NCBI GenBank assembly: GCA_021151605.1
Contig: JAGKWZ010000009.1
Coordinates: 1-47,930, forward strand
DNA length: 47,930 bases
Direction: 5' to 3'
Origin: Verrucomicrobiaceae bacterium
GTDB lineage: Bacteria; Verrucomicrobiota; Verrucomicrobiia; Verrucomicrobiales; Verrucomicrobiaceae
Shown here piece after piece: positions 32,964-41,934 of this stretch. Position 1 is the stretch's first letter. Every line of letters begins with the position of its first letter. The notes under the pieces were generated by a model. The model saw only the letters and a list, made by a program, of their open reading frames with translations. It was not told where the DNA came from and did no database searches. The translations under genes and the position numbers were made by a program.

Positions 32964-34286
32964 CTATTTCTCGCCCTTCTTCTTTTTGCGCGGCTCTTTG
33001 CCCTTGCCCGATTGTTCAAAGGCTTGGTCAAGCTCTGCTGGGCGGGCATTCTGAAACTGATCGAGAGCCTGTTTCAGCTTCGCGGCTGCGGGCGAATCAG
33101 CGGTGAGCGGTGACTTTTCCTCTGGATCATTTTTCAGGTCAAAAAAGCTGCCATCTCGATAGAGCTTGTGTGCTTGATCGAAGACGCACTCGCTTACTTT
33201 CATGTCCTTCGACTGTCTCGGCGAATACCACATGTAGAGCCACTCGCGCGGTGTGTTGGGCTCGCCTTTGAGCCGAGGCAGGAAACTCACGCCATCTACT
33301 TTCGCGGGCACCGTGATCTCGGCGGCTTGGCAGATCGTGGGCAGGAAATCAGTGCTGCTGATGAGGTCCCTGCTCACACGGCCTTCTTTGATCACGGAAG
33401 GCCAGCTAACGATCATCGGAACGTGCGTTCCGCGATGCGTCGTCTTGCCTTTGCCACCCTGGAAATCCGCGCCTTTGAATCGGCTGGTCATCTTGCTGGA
33501 CGTGCCATTGTCTCCCACGAAGAGGATAAGCGTGTTTTCGCGCAGGCTGAGCTCATCCAGCTTGGTAACGAGCTTGCCGATCAGCTTGTCCATGTAAGTC
33601 ACCATGCCTGCGAAGTGCTTGTCATCCCGTTGCTTGGCCTCGCTGCTGATGGTGCGGTCATACTCGGCACTGTCAGGCGTCGGCTGAAAGGGATCATGCG
33701 TGAGCATCATCGGGTAATAGAGGAAGAAGGGTTCGGCCTTGTGTCGCGTCACAAAGTCGATGGCGAAGTCGTTGACCAAATCGGGGCCATACTCGCCTTT
33801 CGTGAAGTCTTTCTCGACGCCGTTGTATTCCAAGCCGGGATTCGCGTAGCGCGGAGGACGGCGTGTCTGTTGCCAGAGGCAGGATTCCTCGAAACCGAAG
33901 TGCTGGGGCGAATCGACCTCGTTCCCGAGCTGCCATTTGCCGCAGATGCCGGTCTTGTAACCTGCGCTTTTAAAGAGCTGTCCAAAGGTCATCTCCGTGC
34001 GCAGCAGGGTGCCGAAGTTGATGTAGTTCCGCACGTTGTATCGCCCGGTCATGAGTTGCACGCGTGTGGGTGTGCAGAGCGGCTGGACATGGCAGTTCTC
34101 AAATCGCAACCCAGTGGCGGCCAGCTTGTCGAGATTCGGTGTCTTGTAGGACTCACTGCCATTCGCTCCCACACACTCATAGCCGAAGTCATCAGCCATG
34201 ATCAGAATCACATTCGGCCTGGCGGCGAATGACGAATTCAGAGTGATGAGAGACGAAAGCAGCAGAGCAAAACAGCGCATGGGCAT
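32964..34286 (-). CDS. Secreted sulfatase
   Basis: From the ATG at 34286 the product is 440 residues with signal peptide MPMRCFALLLSSLITLNSSFA, ADD (31-33), formylglycine motif CTPTR (71-75) with VQLMTGRYN, GICGKWQLGN and LFVGDNGTSS. The frame can also start at a GTG at 34316, which overlaps the stop of the protease gene by four bases. That would suit coupling but adds ten residues before the signal peptide. The C-terminus carries a Lys-rich tail (GKGKEPRKKKKGEK), like the neighbouring sulfatase's. The gene lies 41 bases from the next sulfatase. Confidence 0.93.
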   Translation of the reverse strand: MPMRCFALLLSSLITLNSSFAARPNVILIMADDFGYECVGANGSESYKTPNLDKLAATGLRFENCHVQPLCTPTRVQLMTGRYNVRNYINFGTLLRTEMTFGQLFKSAGYKTGICGKWQLGNEVDSPQHFGFEESCLWQQTRRPPRYANPGLEYNGVEKDFTKGEYGPDLVNDFAIDFVTRHKAEPFFLYYPMMLTHDPFQPTPDSAEYDRTISSEAKQRDDKHFAGMVTYMDKLIGKLVTKLDELSLRENTLILFVGDNGTSSKMTSRFKGADFQGGKGKTTHRGTHVPMIVSWPSVIKEGRVSRDLISSTDFLPTICQAAEITVPAKVDGVSFLPRLKGEPNTPREWLYMWYSPRQSKDMKVSECVFDQAHKLYRDGSFFDLKNDPEEKSPLTADSPAAAKLKQALDQFQNARPAELDQAFEQSGKGKEPRKKKKGEK

Positions 34287-34312
34287 CTGAACGGCACGCA
34301 GAAGCTGCCTTA

Positions 34313-36061
34313 TCACTCGATTCCCCAGAGCTTCTCCAGCAGCCCGAACATCTCGGGATCATGCTGCTTCAACTCATCGCGGGTGAAGGGGAAGAAGTCA
34401 TTCCGGCTGAAGTAGGCCTCCGTGCATTCGGCGAAGTATTCCTGCGGCGTGGTCATCGCATAGGCACGGTCCATGTGACTGCGACCTTCGCTGTCTTTGC
34501 GTTCGACGCGATCATACTTGCCGCTGGCCTTGGCTTTCTCGTAGGCGTTCTTGATCTCCAGATTGCCATAGCTCATGCGCACCGTGCGGTGGTGGTAGGC
34601 GTGCGCCAGCTCATGCAGGGCAAAGTTCGGCATGCGGCGCGTTTCGGCTTCAAAGATGCGCACGTTGGTGAACTCCACCGCCTTCTCCATGGCTGGATCG
34701 CGGCCATTTTCGCGCAACCAATCCGCACCGGGATGGTACTCGGCACGGGGACGCACTTTTGAATACTCGGGATTCACCCAAAGCGGCACCTTTCGCAGTT
34801 CCGTCACCGCTTGGGCCGGAACGACGCGCACGATCTCGTCGAGCTGCGCACGCAGCAGTTGCAGCGCCTTTTCCACCGCCACGGCATCCTGCTCGATCAA
34901 CTTCGTGCTCACCTGCACCTTCCAGCCTGCGATGAGGCGCTCGTCATGCGACTTCGCCCCGGTTGCTTCCTGAAAGCGCTTCACCTGCTGGCCCTTGATC
35001 AAGCCACGCGCCTTCATGAGCCGATCCGGCCACACAAACTTCGGTGCCTTCGCCGGATCGTAGCCTGCGAGATGTCCAGTGAGCCGTGTTTGCGGCTTCG
35101 TGTATTTCAAAATGGTGTCGCCAAAAACCTCGCGACACAGCGCGGCCAGCTTCGGATCGTAGGCGATCAATTCGTCGCGTGTGTTGACGTGGTTATGCTG
35201 CGCATCGTTCTCGCGGTTGTTGTCGAACCAGCTCTGCACACCCTCAGCCCAGTATTCGTGATGATTCGACGATGCGTAAGCGCCTTTCCAGAGCCCCGCC
35301 TTCATCGCGGCATCAAAAGCTGCCTTCAATCGCGTGTCGAAGGTCGGATCGACATTCGTCAGGCCGCGCAGATGCATGTTGTGCGCGAACTCGTGAATGA
35401 GGATGTTTTCCGTGTCATACGGATCGCCGTCGTAAGCCAGCAGGTTCTCCTCCGCGCACGAGCAGAAGGGATCGTCCTCGCTACCGCCCAGCCCGCGTGC
35501 CCGCGCATCCCAATACTCGCGCGGCGTCAGCGCCTCATAGCCCTTCACGGCTTCCAGGCTCGCAAACTCCGGTTGATCCATCGTGAACTCGTTGTGCGCC
35601 AGGATGCACAGTCGCGCTCCGCTCGCCGTCATCGCATCTCGCACGTCAGGTCGCTTCGCCAACATCAGATCCACGAGATACACCGCCTCCTTCACCGCAT
35701 ACGCATTCACCTTCGCCGAAGCCACGATGGGAAACCCGCCCGCACTCGCTCGCTGCGTGTAAAACGCGGGCACACCATCCTTCGCCGCCGGATCATAGCG
35801 AAAGCCCTGGATGCGCACCGTGCTCACCACCTCCGTCTCCTTCCCATCATCCACGATGACAAACCGATGTCCTAACGTCGTGCCGATGATTGTATCCTTG
35901 CCCGGCTCGATTTTGCCATTCGGCACCCGCTTACCATCAGGAGACATCCAAAAGACCTCCACGGCCTTATCACCCGCGTTGAGGATTTGCAGCTTTGGTC
36001 GGTCCAAAGCCTGAAGTGTCACGGTGTGGATGAATAGAAGGGTGAGCAGAAGTCGAATCAT
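34313..36061 (-). CDS. Secreted VHL-beta-like domain fused to two zincin-type protease domains
   Basis: From the ATG at 36061 the product is 582 residues with signal peptide MIRLLLTLLFIHTVTLQA. Residues 23-85 match the von Hippel-Lindau beta pattern: VEVFWMSPDGKRVPNGKIEPG, then T..GHRFVIVDD. Two HExxH sites follow. HEFAHNMH (223-230) has a downstream EYWAEGVQ (269-276) that could supply the third ligand. HELAHAYHH (483-491) has EYFAECTEAYF (541-551). The two halves look like diverged copies of an anthrax-lethal-factor-like zincin fold. The spacing from HExxH to the Glu motif is about 46 residues in the first and 58 in the second. The gene starts 26 bases after the kinase stop and ends at the sulfatase gene. 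Substrate unknown; secretion suggests an extracytoplasmic peptidase. Confidence 0.8.
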   Translation of the reverse strand: MIRLLLTLLFIHTVTLQALDRPKLQILNAGDKAVEVFWMSPDGKRVPNGKIEPGKDTIIGTTLGHRFVIVDDGKETEVVSTVRIQGFRYDPAAKDGVPAFYTQRASAGGFPIVASAKVNAYAVKEAVYLVDLMLAKRPDVRDAMTASGARLCILAHNEFTMDQPEFASLEAVKGYEALTPREYWDARARGLGGSEDDPFCSCAEENLLAYDGDPYDTENILIHEFAHNMHLRGLTNVDPTFDTRLKAAFDAAMKAGLWKGAYASSNHHEYWAEGVQSWFDNNRENDAQHNHVNTRDELIAYDPKLAALCREVFGDTILKYTKPQTRLTGHLAGYDPAKAPKFVWPDRLMKARGLIKGQQVKRFQEATGAKSHDERLIAGWKVQVSTKLIEQDAVAVEKALQLLRAQLDEIVRVVPAQAVTELRKVPLWVNPEYSKVRPRAEYHPGADWLRENGRDPAMEKAVEFTNVRIFEAETRRMPNFALHELAHAYHHRTVRMSYGNLEIKNAYEKAKASGKYDRVERKDSEGRSHMDRAYAMTTPQEYFAECTEAYFSRNDFFPFTRDELKQHDPEMFGLLEKLWGIE

Positions 36062-36087
36062 AGAGTATAAACGCTTTGCCGAAGGGT

Positions 36088-39000
36088 TTATCGCGCCACC
36101 AGCCAAGTTCCCGCGAGGCGATCAACGAGGCTGCGGCGTGGGATGAGGGCGATGACCGCGAGGATGAGGATCACGGGCACCCAGATGAGGCTGGTCTGCG
36201 GCAGGGTGCGGATGGGGTCGTGGCCCGTGACTAGAAAACGAATCGACATCACGAGCGCAGGCAGCCACAGCGGCACCCAGCCGATGGTCCAGCGCCAAAG
36301 CATGCGCATCCGGCTGGCGGGCCGTTGCGTGGTGGTGACGGCGGCCACGCCGGTGAGTCGCATGAGCAGGGGCGAGCCGCACAAGGCGAGGCTCACCAAC
36401 TGCGAGACGGCGATCAAAGCGAGCAGCAGCAGGGCCATCGGCACGAGCGCTTTCCGCAGCTCGATCTCGAGCGGGGCAAACACCAGCACGCGTGCTTTCA
36501 GGAGCTGGCGCACTTTTTGATCCGCGAGCTGGGTTTCCATGGCCGGTGCCTGCCGTGGCAGGATGGCCAGCATGGCTTTGCCTTCCTCTTCCTTGAGTTC
36601 AAATTCGCGACACAGCTTCGTGAGCTCCTGTTTTTGCAGCCAGGACCAATGCGCGATGAGATGGTGCTCCACGGCATCGCGGGCAGATGCATCGGGTTGA
36701 TCCGCGCGGCTGAGTTCCGCATGAAGACTCAGCACCTTCCGGAGAGGCGGAAGATCGGGATACAATTGATGCCAGCGGGCATCGTGAAGAGAGCTGGTGG
36801 CAAACAAACCGGAAAGGAGGGCGATGAGCGGCAGCAGCAGCGGTCCGATGAGGCACGCGGTGCGAACAAAGCGGCTCACCTCGCCGCGGCGTTGCAGAAA
36901 GTGCGCGAGATTGCCCGCCACATGGCTGAGCCGCTCAAACGAGGCGCTGGCGAGGCCATGCAGGAGGCTATCGGCATGCAGCGGTCGCGTTTCGGAAGGG
37001 GACAGCATGGCGATGCGGTGCAGAAAGGCCTGCGGGTCTTGAGTGGCGGTGTCATCCGATGTGATGACGGGCCACGGAGCATCCAGTAGCATGGCGCGGC
37101 CATCGGAGGTGATCCAGACCTGCGAAAGCGAGAGCGCGGCAGGCATCGTGTGATCTTTTTGCGCCGCATCGAGCTCCGTGGCGAGGTCCTGCATCCACGC
37201 GACGAGTTCGCTCCAGGCGGGCGGTGCGTTTTGGATCAAACCCGTGAGCGCCGTGCCTGCGGGCGACTGCCAGGCATCCCAGGTGGCTCCGGTATGATCC
37301 GTCACGCTTTGCAACCAGCGAAGGCGCCCGCCTCGGTTGCAATCACGACGCTGAGTGGTCGGGGCCTCGGAGCGACGTTGCAGCAGCACGGGGCGCTTCA
37401 AAACGGGATCGTGACCCTGCCGCCAATCGGGCGTGAGGATGGTGCCAGGCACGAAAGGCCCCCAACGCTCCTCGTCTGACGAAAGGCGGCCCTGCGCGGC
37501 CTGCGGCACGGCTTTGCGCCGTGAGGATGAGGCGCGGCGGACGACGCGGATGCCGGTGAGCAGGTCATGCCAGCCTGCGCGGTCGCCCCGACGCCATGCA
37601 GGCAGAAACAGCAGCACCTGACCATGAGTCGAGAAGAAACTCAGGAACAAAGTAAGCACGGACCCCGCAAACATCTTCAGGGTGGAATCCGGGACATACA
37701 AAGCGAGGTGAATGGCTGAGTACAGCTTTCGATTCAGCAATTGGAAGATGGCTGGCAGCGCAAAGATCATCACTGCACGCAGCGCCGTGGCCACGATGCC
37801 GGGCCTGCCGCCGTGCAGCCGACGAACCTGAAGACCGCAGAGCCTTTTTCCAAGTGTAGTGCCCCAGATGCACTCCTGAAGCAGGAAGTAGGGCAGCCCC
37901 ACCAGCAGCACCTGCGCCCATGACCAGTCGAACCAGAGATCGAGGTTTCCTTTCGAGGCGAGCGCGGTCTTCAGCCCATTTAAAAGGATCTCGATGATGC
38001 CAATATCGACGACGCCTGCGACCACGCGCAGCCCGAGCGGTGCGCTCTCCGGCATGTCGGAGCTGAAAGGAGTGAGGAGCTGCCGCATCTCCGCATGGGT
38101 GGCGGGACGCTTCGCCGCATCGGCGGAAAGGCAGCGCATGACGACCGCAGCGAGGTCTTTCGGCACATCGGGCCGCAACTGATGCAGCGGCTTGATGCGG
38201 CCCTCCAGCACCGCGGCGACGGTTTCCACGCTGGAGCTTGTTTCCACCGGTGCGCGGCCCGTGAGCAGGTAATACAGCGTGCCCGCGGTGGAGTAGATGT
38301 CCGCTCTTTGATCCAGCGCCTGACCGCGAAGCTGCTCCGGCGGTGAAAACGCGGGCGTGCCCATGATGGTGCCGCTTTGCGTCAGGCAGTCCTCCACAGG
38401 CTGGTTTTGCGAGACGGAAAGCCCGTAGTCGCCCACGATGGCATGACCGTCGCTCGTGACGAAGCAGTTCGTGGGCTTCATGTCGCGGTGGAGGATGCCT
38501 TTGGCATGAGCGGCCTCCAGGCCATTGATCACGCCAAGGATGGCATCCACCGCATCACGCACCGGCATGCTGCCGCGTCGTTTCAGCTCATCCCGCAGCG
38601 TGCCGCCCTCCGCCAGCTCCATCGCGATCACCGGGATGCCATCGATCTCCTCGGTGCCGAAAACATACACGCTGCTCGGATGGTCGATCGTCGCCGCCAG
38701 ACGCCCCTCACGCAGGAAGCGTTGGCGCTGTTCCTCGTTGTCGAGGCTTTGATTCAGCACCTTCAGCGCCAGCCGGCGGCCGCTTTCGAGTTCCTCCGCC
38801 TCATAGACGATGCCCATGCCACCGGAGCCCAGCTTTTTCAGCAAACGGTAGCCGCCGAACACACACGGCAGTGTCGTAATGCCCGCGCTCACGGGCTGCA
38901 ATGGCAGCGTTTCGTTGCCCGCGCTGAGCAGGCAGGCTGCGCAAAGCGTGGAGCCGGGTTTCATCGTCGCGCCGCATTCAGGGCAGGTGGAGGAGTTCAT
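36088..39000 (-). CDS. Zn-ribbon Ser/Thr protein kinase with RDD modules and a second kinase-like domain
   Basis: From the ATG at 39000 the product is 970 residues. Residues 6-23 are a zinc ribbon (CPECG ... CAAC). A kinase domain spans about 50-310, with LGSGGMG (57-63), K80, HRDMKPTN (171-178), DYG instead of DFG (191-193) and FSPPE. An RDD membrane domain follows (about 321-488, LRVVAGVVDIG to GWHDLLTGIRVV). Residues 520-650 look like a degenerate kinase. The last 125 residues again resemble an RDD module (ASRMRMLWRWTIGWVP, then RLAGTWLV). The frame is open to 39165, inside the sigma gene, but the zinc ribbon begins at the chosen Met. It lies 70 bases after the sigma-factor gene. Confidence 0.9.
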   Translation of the reverse strand: MNSSTCPECGATMKPGSTLCAACLLSAGNETLPLQPVSAGITTLPCVFGGYRLLKKLGSGGMGIVYEAEELESGRRLALKVLNQSLDNEEQRQRFLREGRLAATIDHPSSVYVFGTEEIDGIPVIAMELAEGGTLRDELKRRGSMPVRDAVDAILGVINGLEAAHAKGILHRDMKPTNCFVTSDGHAIVGDYGLSVSQNQPVEDCLTQSGTIMGTPAFSPPEQLRGQALDQRADIYSTAGTLYYLLTGRAPVETSSSVETVAAVLEGRIKPLHQLRPDVPKDLAAVVMRCLSADAAKRPATHAEMRQLLTPFSSDMPESAPLGLRVVAGVVDIGIIEILLNGLKTALASKGNLDLWFDWSWAQVLLVGLPYFLLQECIWGTTLGKRLCGLQVRRLHGGRPGIVATALRAVMIFALPAIFQLLNRKLYSAIHLALYVPDSTLKMFAGSVLTLFLSFFSTHGQVLLFLPAWRRGDRAGWHDLLTGIRVVRRASSSRRKAVPQAAQGRLSSDEERWGPFVPGTILTPDWRQGHDPVLKRPVLLQRRSEAPTTQRRDCNRGGRLRWLQSVTDHTGATWDAWQSPAGTALTGLIQNAPPAWSELVAWMQDLATELDAAQKDHTMPAALSLSQVWITSDGRAMLLDAPWPVITSDDTATQDPQAFLHRIAMLSPSETRPLHADSLLHGLASASFERLSHVAGNLAHFLQRRGEVSRFVRTACLIGPLLLPLIALLSGLFATSSLHDARWHQLYPDLPPLRKVLSLHAELSRADQPDASARDAVEHHLIAHWSWLQKQELTKLCREFELKEEEGKAMLAILPRQAPAMETQLADQKVRQLLKARVLVFAPLEIELRKALVPMALLLLALIAVSQLVSLALCGSPLLMRLTGVAAVTTTQRPASRMRMLWRWTIGWVPLWLPALVMSIRFLVTGHDPIRTLPQTSLIWVPVILILAVIALIPRRSLVDRLAGTWLVAR
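37066..37428 (-). other. Degenerate second kinase-like domain inside the kinase gene
   Basis: Residues 525-645 of the kinase protein resemble a kinase fold without catalytic residues. GHDPVLKRPVLLQ mirrors the usual YDP.L.R.VALK strand but has Q for the lysine. A hinge-like WDAWQSPAGTAL follows. SLSQVWITSDGRAMLLDAPWP mirrors the HRD..P.N.....G...L.DFG segment but lacks HRD and DFG. It would be a pseudokinase. By-eye call. Confidence 0.5.
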
Positions 39001-39053
39001 GGTGAGGAGGTGTTTTCGGGGTTCACCAGAGTCCTTTTGAGTTTGCGGCGGCA

Positions 39054-39060
39054 GGTTACA
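39054..39060 (-). promoter_or_regulatory. Candidate ECF-type -35 element
   Basis: On the minus strand TGTAACC lies about ten bases after the sigma-gene stop and about 54 bases ahead of the kinase ATG. ECF sigma factors often recognise an AAC-containing -35. A matching -10 (CGTC-like) was not clearly seen, so this is tentative. Confidence 0.25.
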
Positions 39061-39070
39061 GAAAAAGTTT

Positions 39071-39775
39071 TCAGCGCCGCAAACAGGCCACCAGATAGGC
39101 CAGTTCGGCATCCACATCGGCCTCGTTTTCAACCGTGTCGGCCACGGTGGCGCGGAGCAGCTCACGGTAGCGTTTGCGCAGGCGGTGGATGGTCACTTTG
39201 AGGGCGCTTTCATTCATACCGGTGGCCTGCATCAGCGCGGTGCGATCCTCACTGCCGGTCAAAGCCGGTGCCAGCAGGTCAAAGCGCGCCTCATCTCGCT
39301 GCTCGGCGCGGAGCTGCTGCATCGCACGATCCAGCACGCCATGCGCCCAGCTTTGATCGAAGACCTCCTCATCGCTCGTGCTCAGCGCCTCCACCTCCAA
39401 CCGGTAGCGCTCCTCCGCCTCCAGCGCATCCAGATGCACCGCAGCTAGATGCCCGCCACGACGCTGCGCTTGCCGCTTCTGCCACGCATTGCCGAGAAAG
39501 TGCTTCAAGCACCCGAGTAGGAACGAGCGGAAGCGACCACGTTCCCGCCGGGCTTCCGCCATCAGCTCATGCGTCAGCAGATACTCAAAGAAACCCTGCG
39601 TCGCATCCTCCGCGTCCGCCGCGGCCATGCCCGTGCGCCGCACGAAGGCATAAATCGGAAACCAGCATCGCTGGCAAAGCTCCCCCAGAGCCACCCGGCT
39701 TCCCGATTCATTCCCCTTCGCCCGCAACTGCGAAACGAGGCTCCAGCGAGTGGTGTGAAAGCTGTGGTCGGTCAT
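39071..39775 (-). CDS. ECF-family RNA polymerase sigma factor
   Basis: Alternative sigma factor of the extracytoplasmic-function type common beside Ser/Thr kinases in Planctomycetes and Verrucomicrobia. The 234-residue product has a region 2 (LCQRCWFPIYAFVRRTGMAAADAEDATQGFFEYLL, ending in a -10-recognition helix with RFRSFLLGCLKHFL). It has a region 4 helix-turn-helix near the C-terminus (TALMQATGMNESALKVTIHRLRKRYRELLRA). No anti-sigma gene is adjacent; the kinase gene 70 bases downstream may take that role. Its ATG overlaps the stop of the D-amino-acid dehydrogenase gene by four bases. Confidence 0.9.
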   Translation of the reverse strand: MTDHSFHTTRWSLVSQLRAKGNESGSRVALGELCQRCWFPIYAFVRRTGMAAADAEDATQGFFEYLLTHELMAEARRERGRFRSFLLGCLKHFLGNAWQKRQAQRRGGHLAAVHLDALEAEERYRLEVEALSTSDEEVFDQSWAHGVLDRAMQQLRAEQRDEARFDLLAPALTGSEDRTALMQATGMNESALKVTIHRLRKRYRELLRATVADTVENEADVDAELAYLVACLRR

Positions 39776-41013
39776 GCAAAACGATCCGGTGACATCAGCT
39801 CCAGCGCAACGGGCGACTTCTCGCCGCCAAGTAGGTCGGCAACGATTTTTCCCGTCGCCGGAGCCAAACTCAGACCCATCATCGCATGGCCGGTGGCGAT
39901 GGTGAGGTTCTGCCAGCGCTGCGTGCGACCAATGTAAGGCATGCCGTCCGGTGAAACGGGGCGAAGGCCGCTCCAGGGCTTCACCTCGGCGAAATCGGTT
40001 TCGGAGAAGGCGGGGAAGTAATCAGGGAACGCCCGCGTGATGCCACGCACTCGACGTGGGGTGATGGATTCGTCGGTTCCGGCCATCTCCATCGTGCCGC
40101 CGACTCGTAGCGATCCATCCATCGGCGTCACGGCGAGCCGTGCTTCGGTGCAGATGCTGCACAGCTCGGGAAGCTGCTTCGGATTCGTGAGCGTGAGGCT
40201 GTAACCTTTGCCCGCCTGCATTGGCAGCTTCAAATCGAGTTCCTTCGCCATTTCCGCCGACCACACGCCACCGCACAGCACCACTTCTTGACCCTCGACT
40301 TGACCCCTTGACGTGCGGACTGCTTTCAAAGCTCCGCCTTGCACCTCAAAGCCGCGCACTTCGGTTTCCCAGAGCATCTCCACGCCGAGTTTCAGCAATT
40401 CCGCCTCCACCGCCGCAATGAAGCGCCCCGGAGCGAGATGGCAGTCCTTTGGGAAGAAGACGCTGCCGCAAACATCCATCGTTACGGCGGGATCGAGCGC
40501 AACGGTGGACTTCGCATCCAGCACCTCGGCGGGGATGTCGAGCTGGTTCGCCATCGCGGCCATGTGGGCTTCTTCGTCGAGCGTCTGCTGTTTTTTGCAC
40601 AGCATGAGCAATCCGCGCTTCACGAGGCCAAAGTCGAGGCCGATCTCCTCGTAGCATTGGCGACTCAGCAGGCTCAAATCGCGTAAAACAGGCGCTGCAG
40701 CATCCACACGGCCTTTCGAGGCCGCTTTCCAGAATTCGAGGCCCCAGGTCATCAAATCGAGATTCAGCCTTGGCTTGATGTAAAAAGGCGATTCAGGGTT
40801 CCACATCCATTTCAGGCCCAGTTTGACCATGCCGGGTGCCGCAAGCGGGATGAAGTGACTCGGCACGATCATGCCCGCATTGCCAAACGAGCAACCATCG
40901 CGCAGACGCGGCTTTTGGTCGATGATCGTCACCTTCATGCCGCGCCGGGCGCAATAAAGCGCCGTGCAGAGGCCGATGACGCCTGCGCCGAGGATGGTGA
41001 CCTGTTTGCTCAT
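39772..41013 (-). CDS. FAD-dependent D-amino-acid dehydrogenase/DadA-like oxidoreductase
   Basis: Probable D-amino-acid (or related amine) dehydrogenase of the DAO fold. From the ATG at 41013 the product is 413 residues. It has the FAD-binding QVTILGAGVIGLCTALYCARRG at the N-terminus and the DadA-type SFGNAGMIVPSHFIPLAAPGM. The C-terminal FAD-contact segment GLRPVSPDGMPYIGRT is followed by NLTIATGHAMMGLSLAPATG. Its stop overlaps the sigma-factor start by four bases, so the enzyme gene is the first of the minus-strand run. The frame is open to 41091, but the family N-terminus starts at 41013. The exact substrate is not visible. Confidence 0.88.
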   Translation of the reverse strand: MSKQVTILGAGVIGLCTALYCARRGMKVTIIDQKPRLRDGCSFGNAGMIVPSHFIPLAAPGMVKLGLKWMWNPESPFYIKPRLNLDLMTWGLEFWKAASKGRVDAAAPVLRDLSLLSRQCYEEIGLDFGLVKRGLLMLCKKQQTLDEEAHMAAMANQLDIPAEVLDAKSTVALDPAVTMDVCGSVFFPKDCHLAPGRFIAAVEAELLKLGVEMLWETEVRGFEVQGGALKAVRTSRGQVEGQEVVLCGGVWSAEMAKELDLKLPMQAGKGYSLTLTNPKQLPELCSICTEARLAVTPMDGSLRVGGTMEMAGTDESITPRRVRGITRAFPDYFPAFSETDFAEVKPWSGLRPVSPDGMPYIGRTQRWQNLTIATGHAMMGLSLAPATGKIVADLLGGEKSPVALELMSPDRFA

Positions 41014-41129
41014 GAGTGCGGCATGAAGTCGCCGCTTTCGGTGAACGTCTTGGACGCTTTGGCGGTTTGCGCCCGGATTTTTGCCAAGCACAGACTCGAC
41101 GCCCCGCGCGTGCTCGTTAGCGTCAAAGG

Positions 41130-41921
41130 ATGGATCAAAACTGGACAGACAAAATCGTGATCGTCACCGGCGGTGGCGGCGGCATGGGACAGGCAGCAGC
41201 GAAGCGTTTCGCAGAAGCTGGCGCGAAGACGTTTGTGTTTGGACGCACGCTGGAGTCGCTTCAGGAGACCGCTGCGCTGTCGCCAAACATCATCCCCGTC
41301 GTCTGCGATGTCGCCGAACCCGCCAGCGTGACCGCAGCCGTCGATGAGGTGCTCAAACACGGCGTTCCCTTCGCCCTGATTCACACCGCAGGCATCAACA
41401 CGCCAGATCGTTTCATGGCGCACGCGGACCCCGCACGCATCGCCAGTGCGGAAACGTGGCAGAAGGTCATCGAAATCAACGTGCTCGGCGTCTCGAACAT
41501 GATCCAAGCCGTCGCCAAACCGATGGCGGAGAATGGCGGCGGGCGCATTGTCGTCGTGTCATCCACGGCTGGGCATGGCTACGATTCCTATGCCGGTGTG
41601 CCTTACACGGCGAGCAAGTGGGCCGTTCACGGCATGCTTTTCACCGCCCGCATGCAGCTCAACGCCCACGGCATCATCCTTTCCGAATACGCACCCGGTG
41701 AGGCGCTGACGCCGCTGGTGAAGCTGCGCCCCGTGCAGCCCGGTGAAGATCACAAGGCCAAAATGATCAGCACCATTGACTGCGCGGACACATTGTTCTT
41801 CATCGCCGGGCAGCCGCACAGCATGAGCGTCATCCAGCTTCCGGGCTATCAACCCTTCGGCGGCATGCCTCCGCAGATCACTGCACCGTGGTTGAGTGGT
41901 CTGGAGATCAAGCCGAAGTGA
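41130..41921 (+). CDS. SDR-family NAD(P)-dependent oxidoreductase
   Basis: Short-chain dehydrogenase of the classical type. The 263-residue product has the cofactor motif TGGGGGMG (13-20), the catalytic Ser pair SSTAG (144-148), and YTASK with Tyr159 and Lys163. It also has a conserved NVLG (117-120). The ending IQLPGYQPFGGMP is atypical for the common 3-oxoacyl reductases. Substrate unknown. It is divergent from the DadA-like gene across 116 bases, so both may be expressed together for amino-acid or hydroxy-acid oxidation (inference). Confidence 0.9.
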   Translation: MDQNWTDKIVIVTGGGGGMGQAAAKRFAEAGAKTFVFGRTLESLQETAALSPNIIPVVCDVAEPASVTAAVDEVLKHGVPFALIHTAGINTPDRFMAHADPARIASAETWQKVIEINVLGVSNMIQAVAKPMAENGGGRIVVVSSTAGHGYDSYAGVPYTASKWAVHGMLFTARMQLNAHGIILSEYAPGEALTPLVKLRPVQPGEDHKAKMISTIDCADTLFFIAGQPHSMSVIQLPGYQPFGGMPPQITAPWLSGLEIKPK

Positions 41922-41934
41922 GAATCATAAGCTC

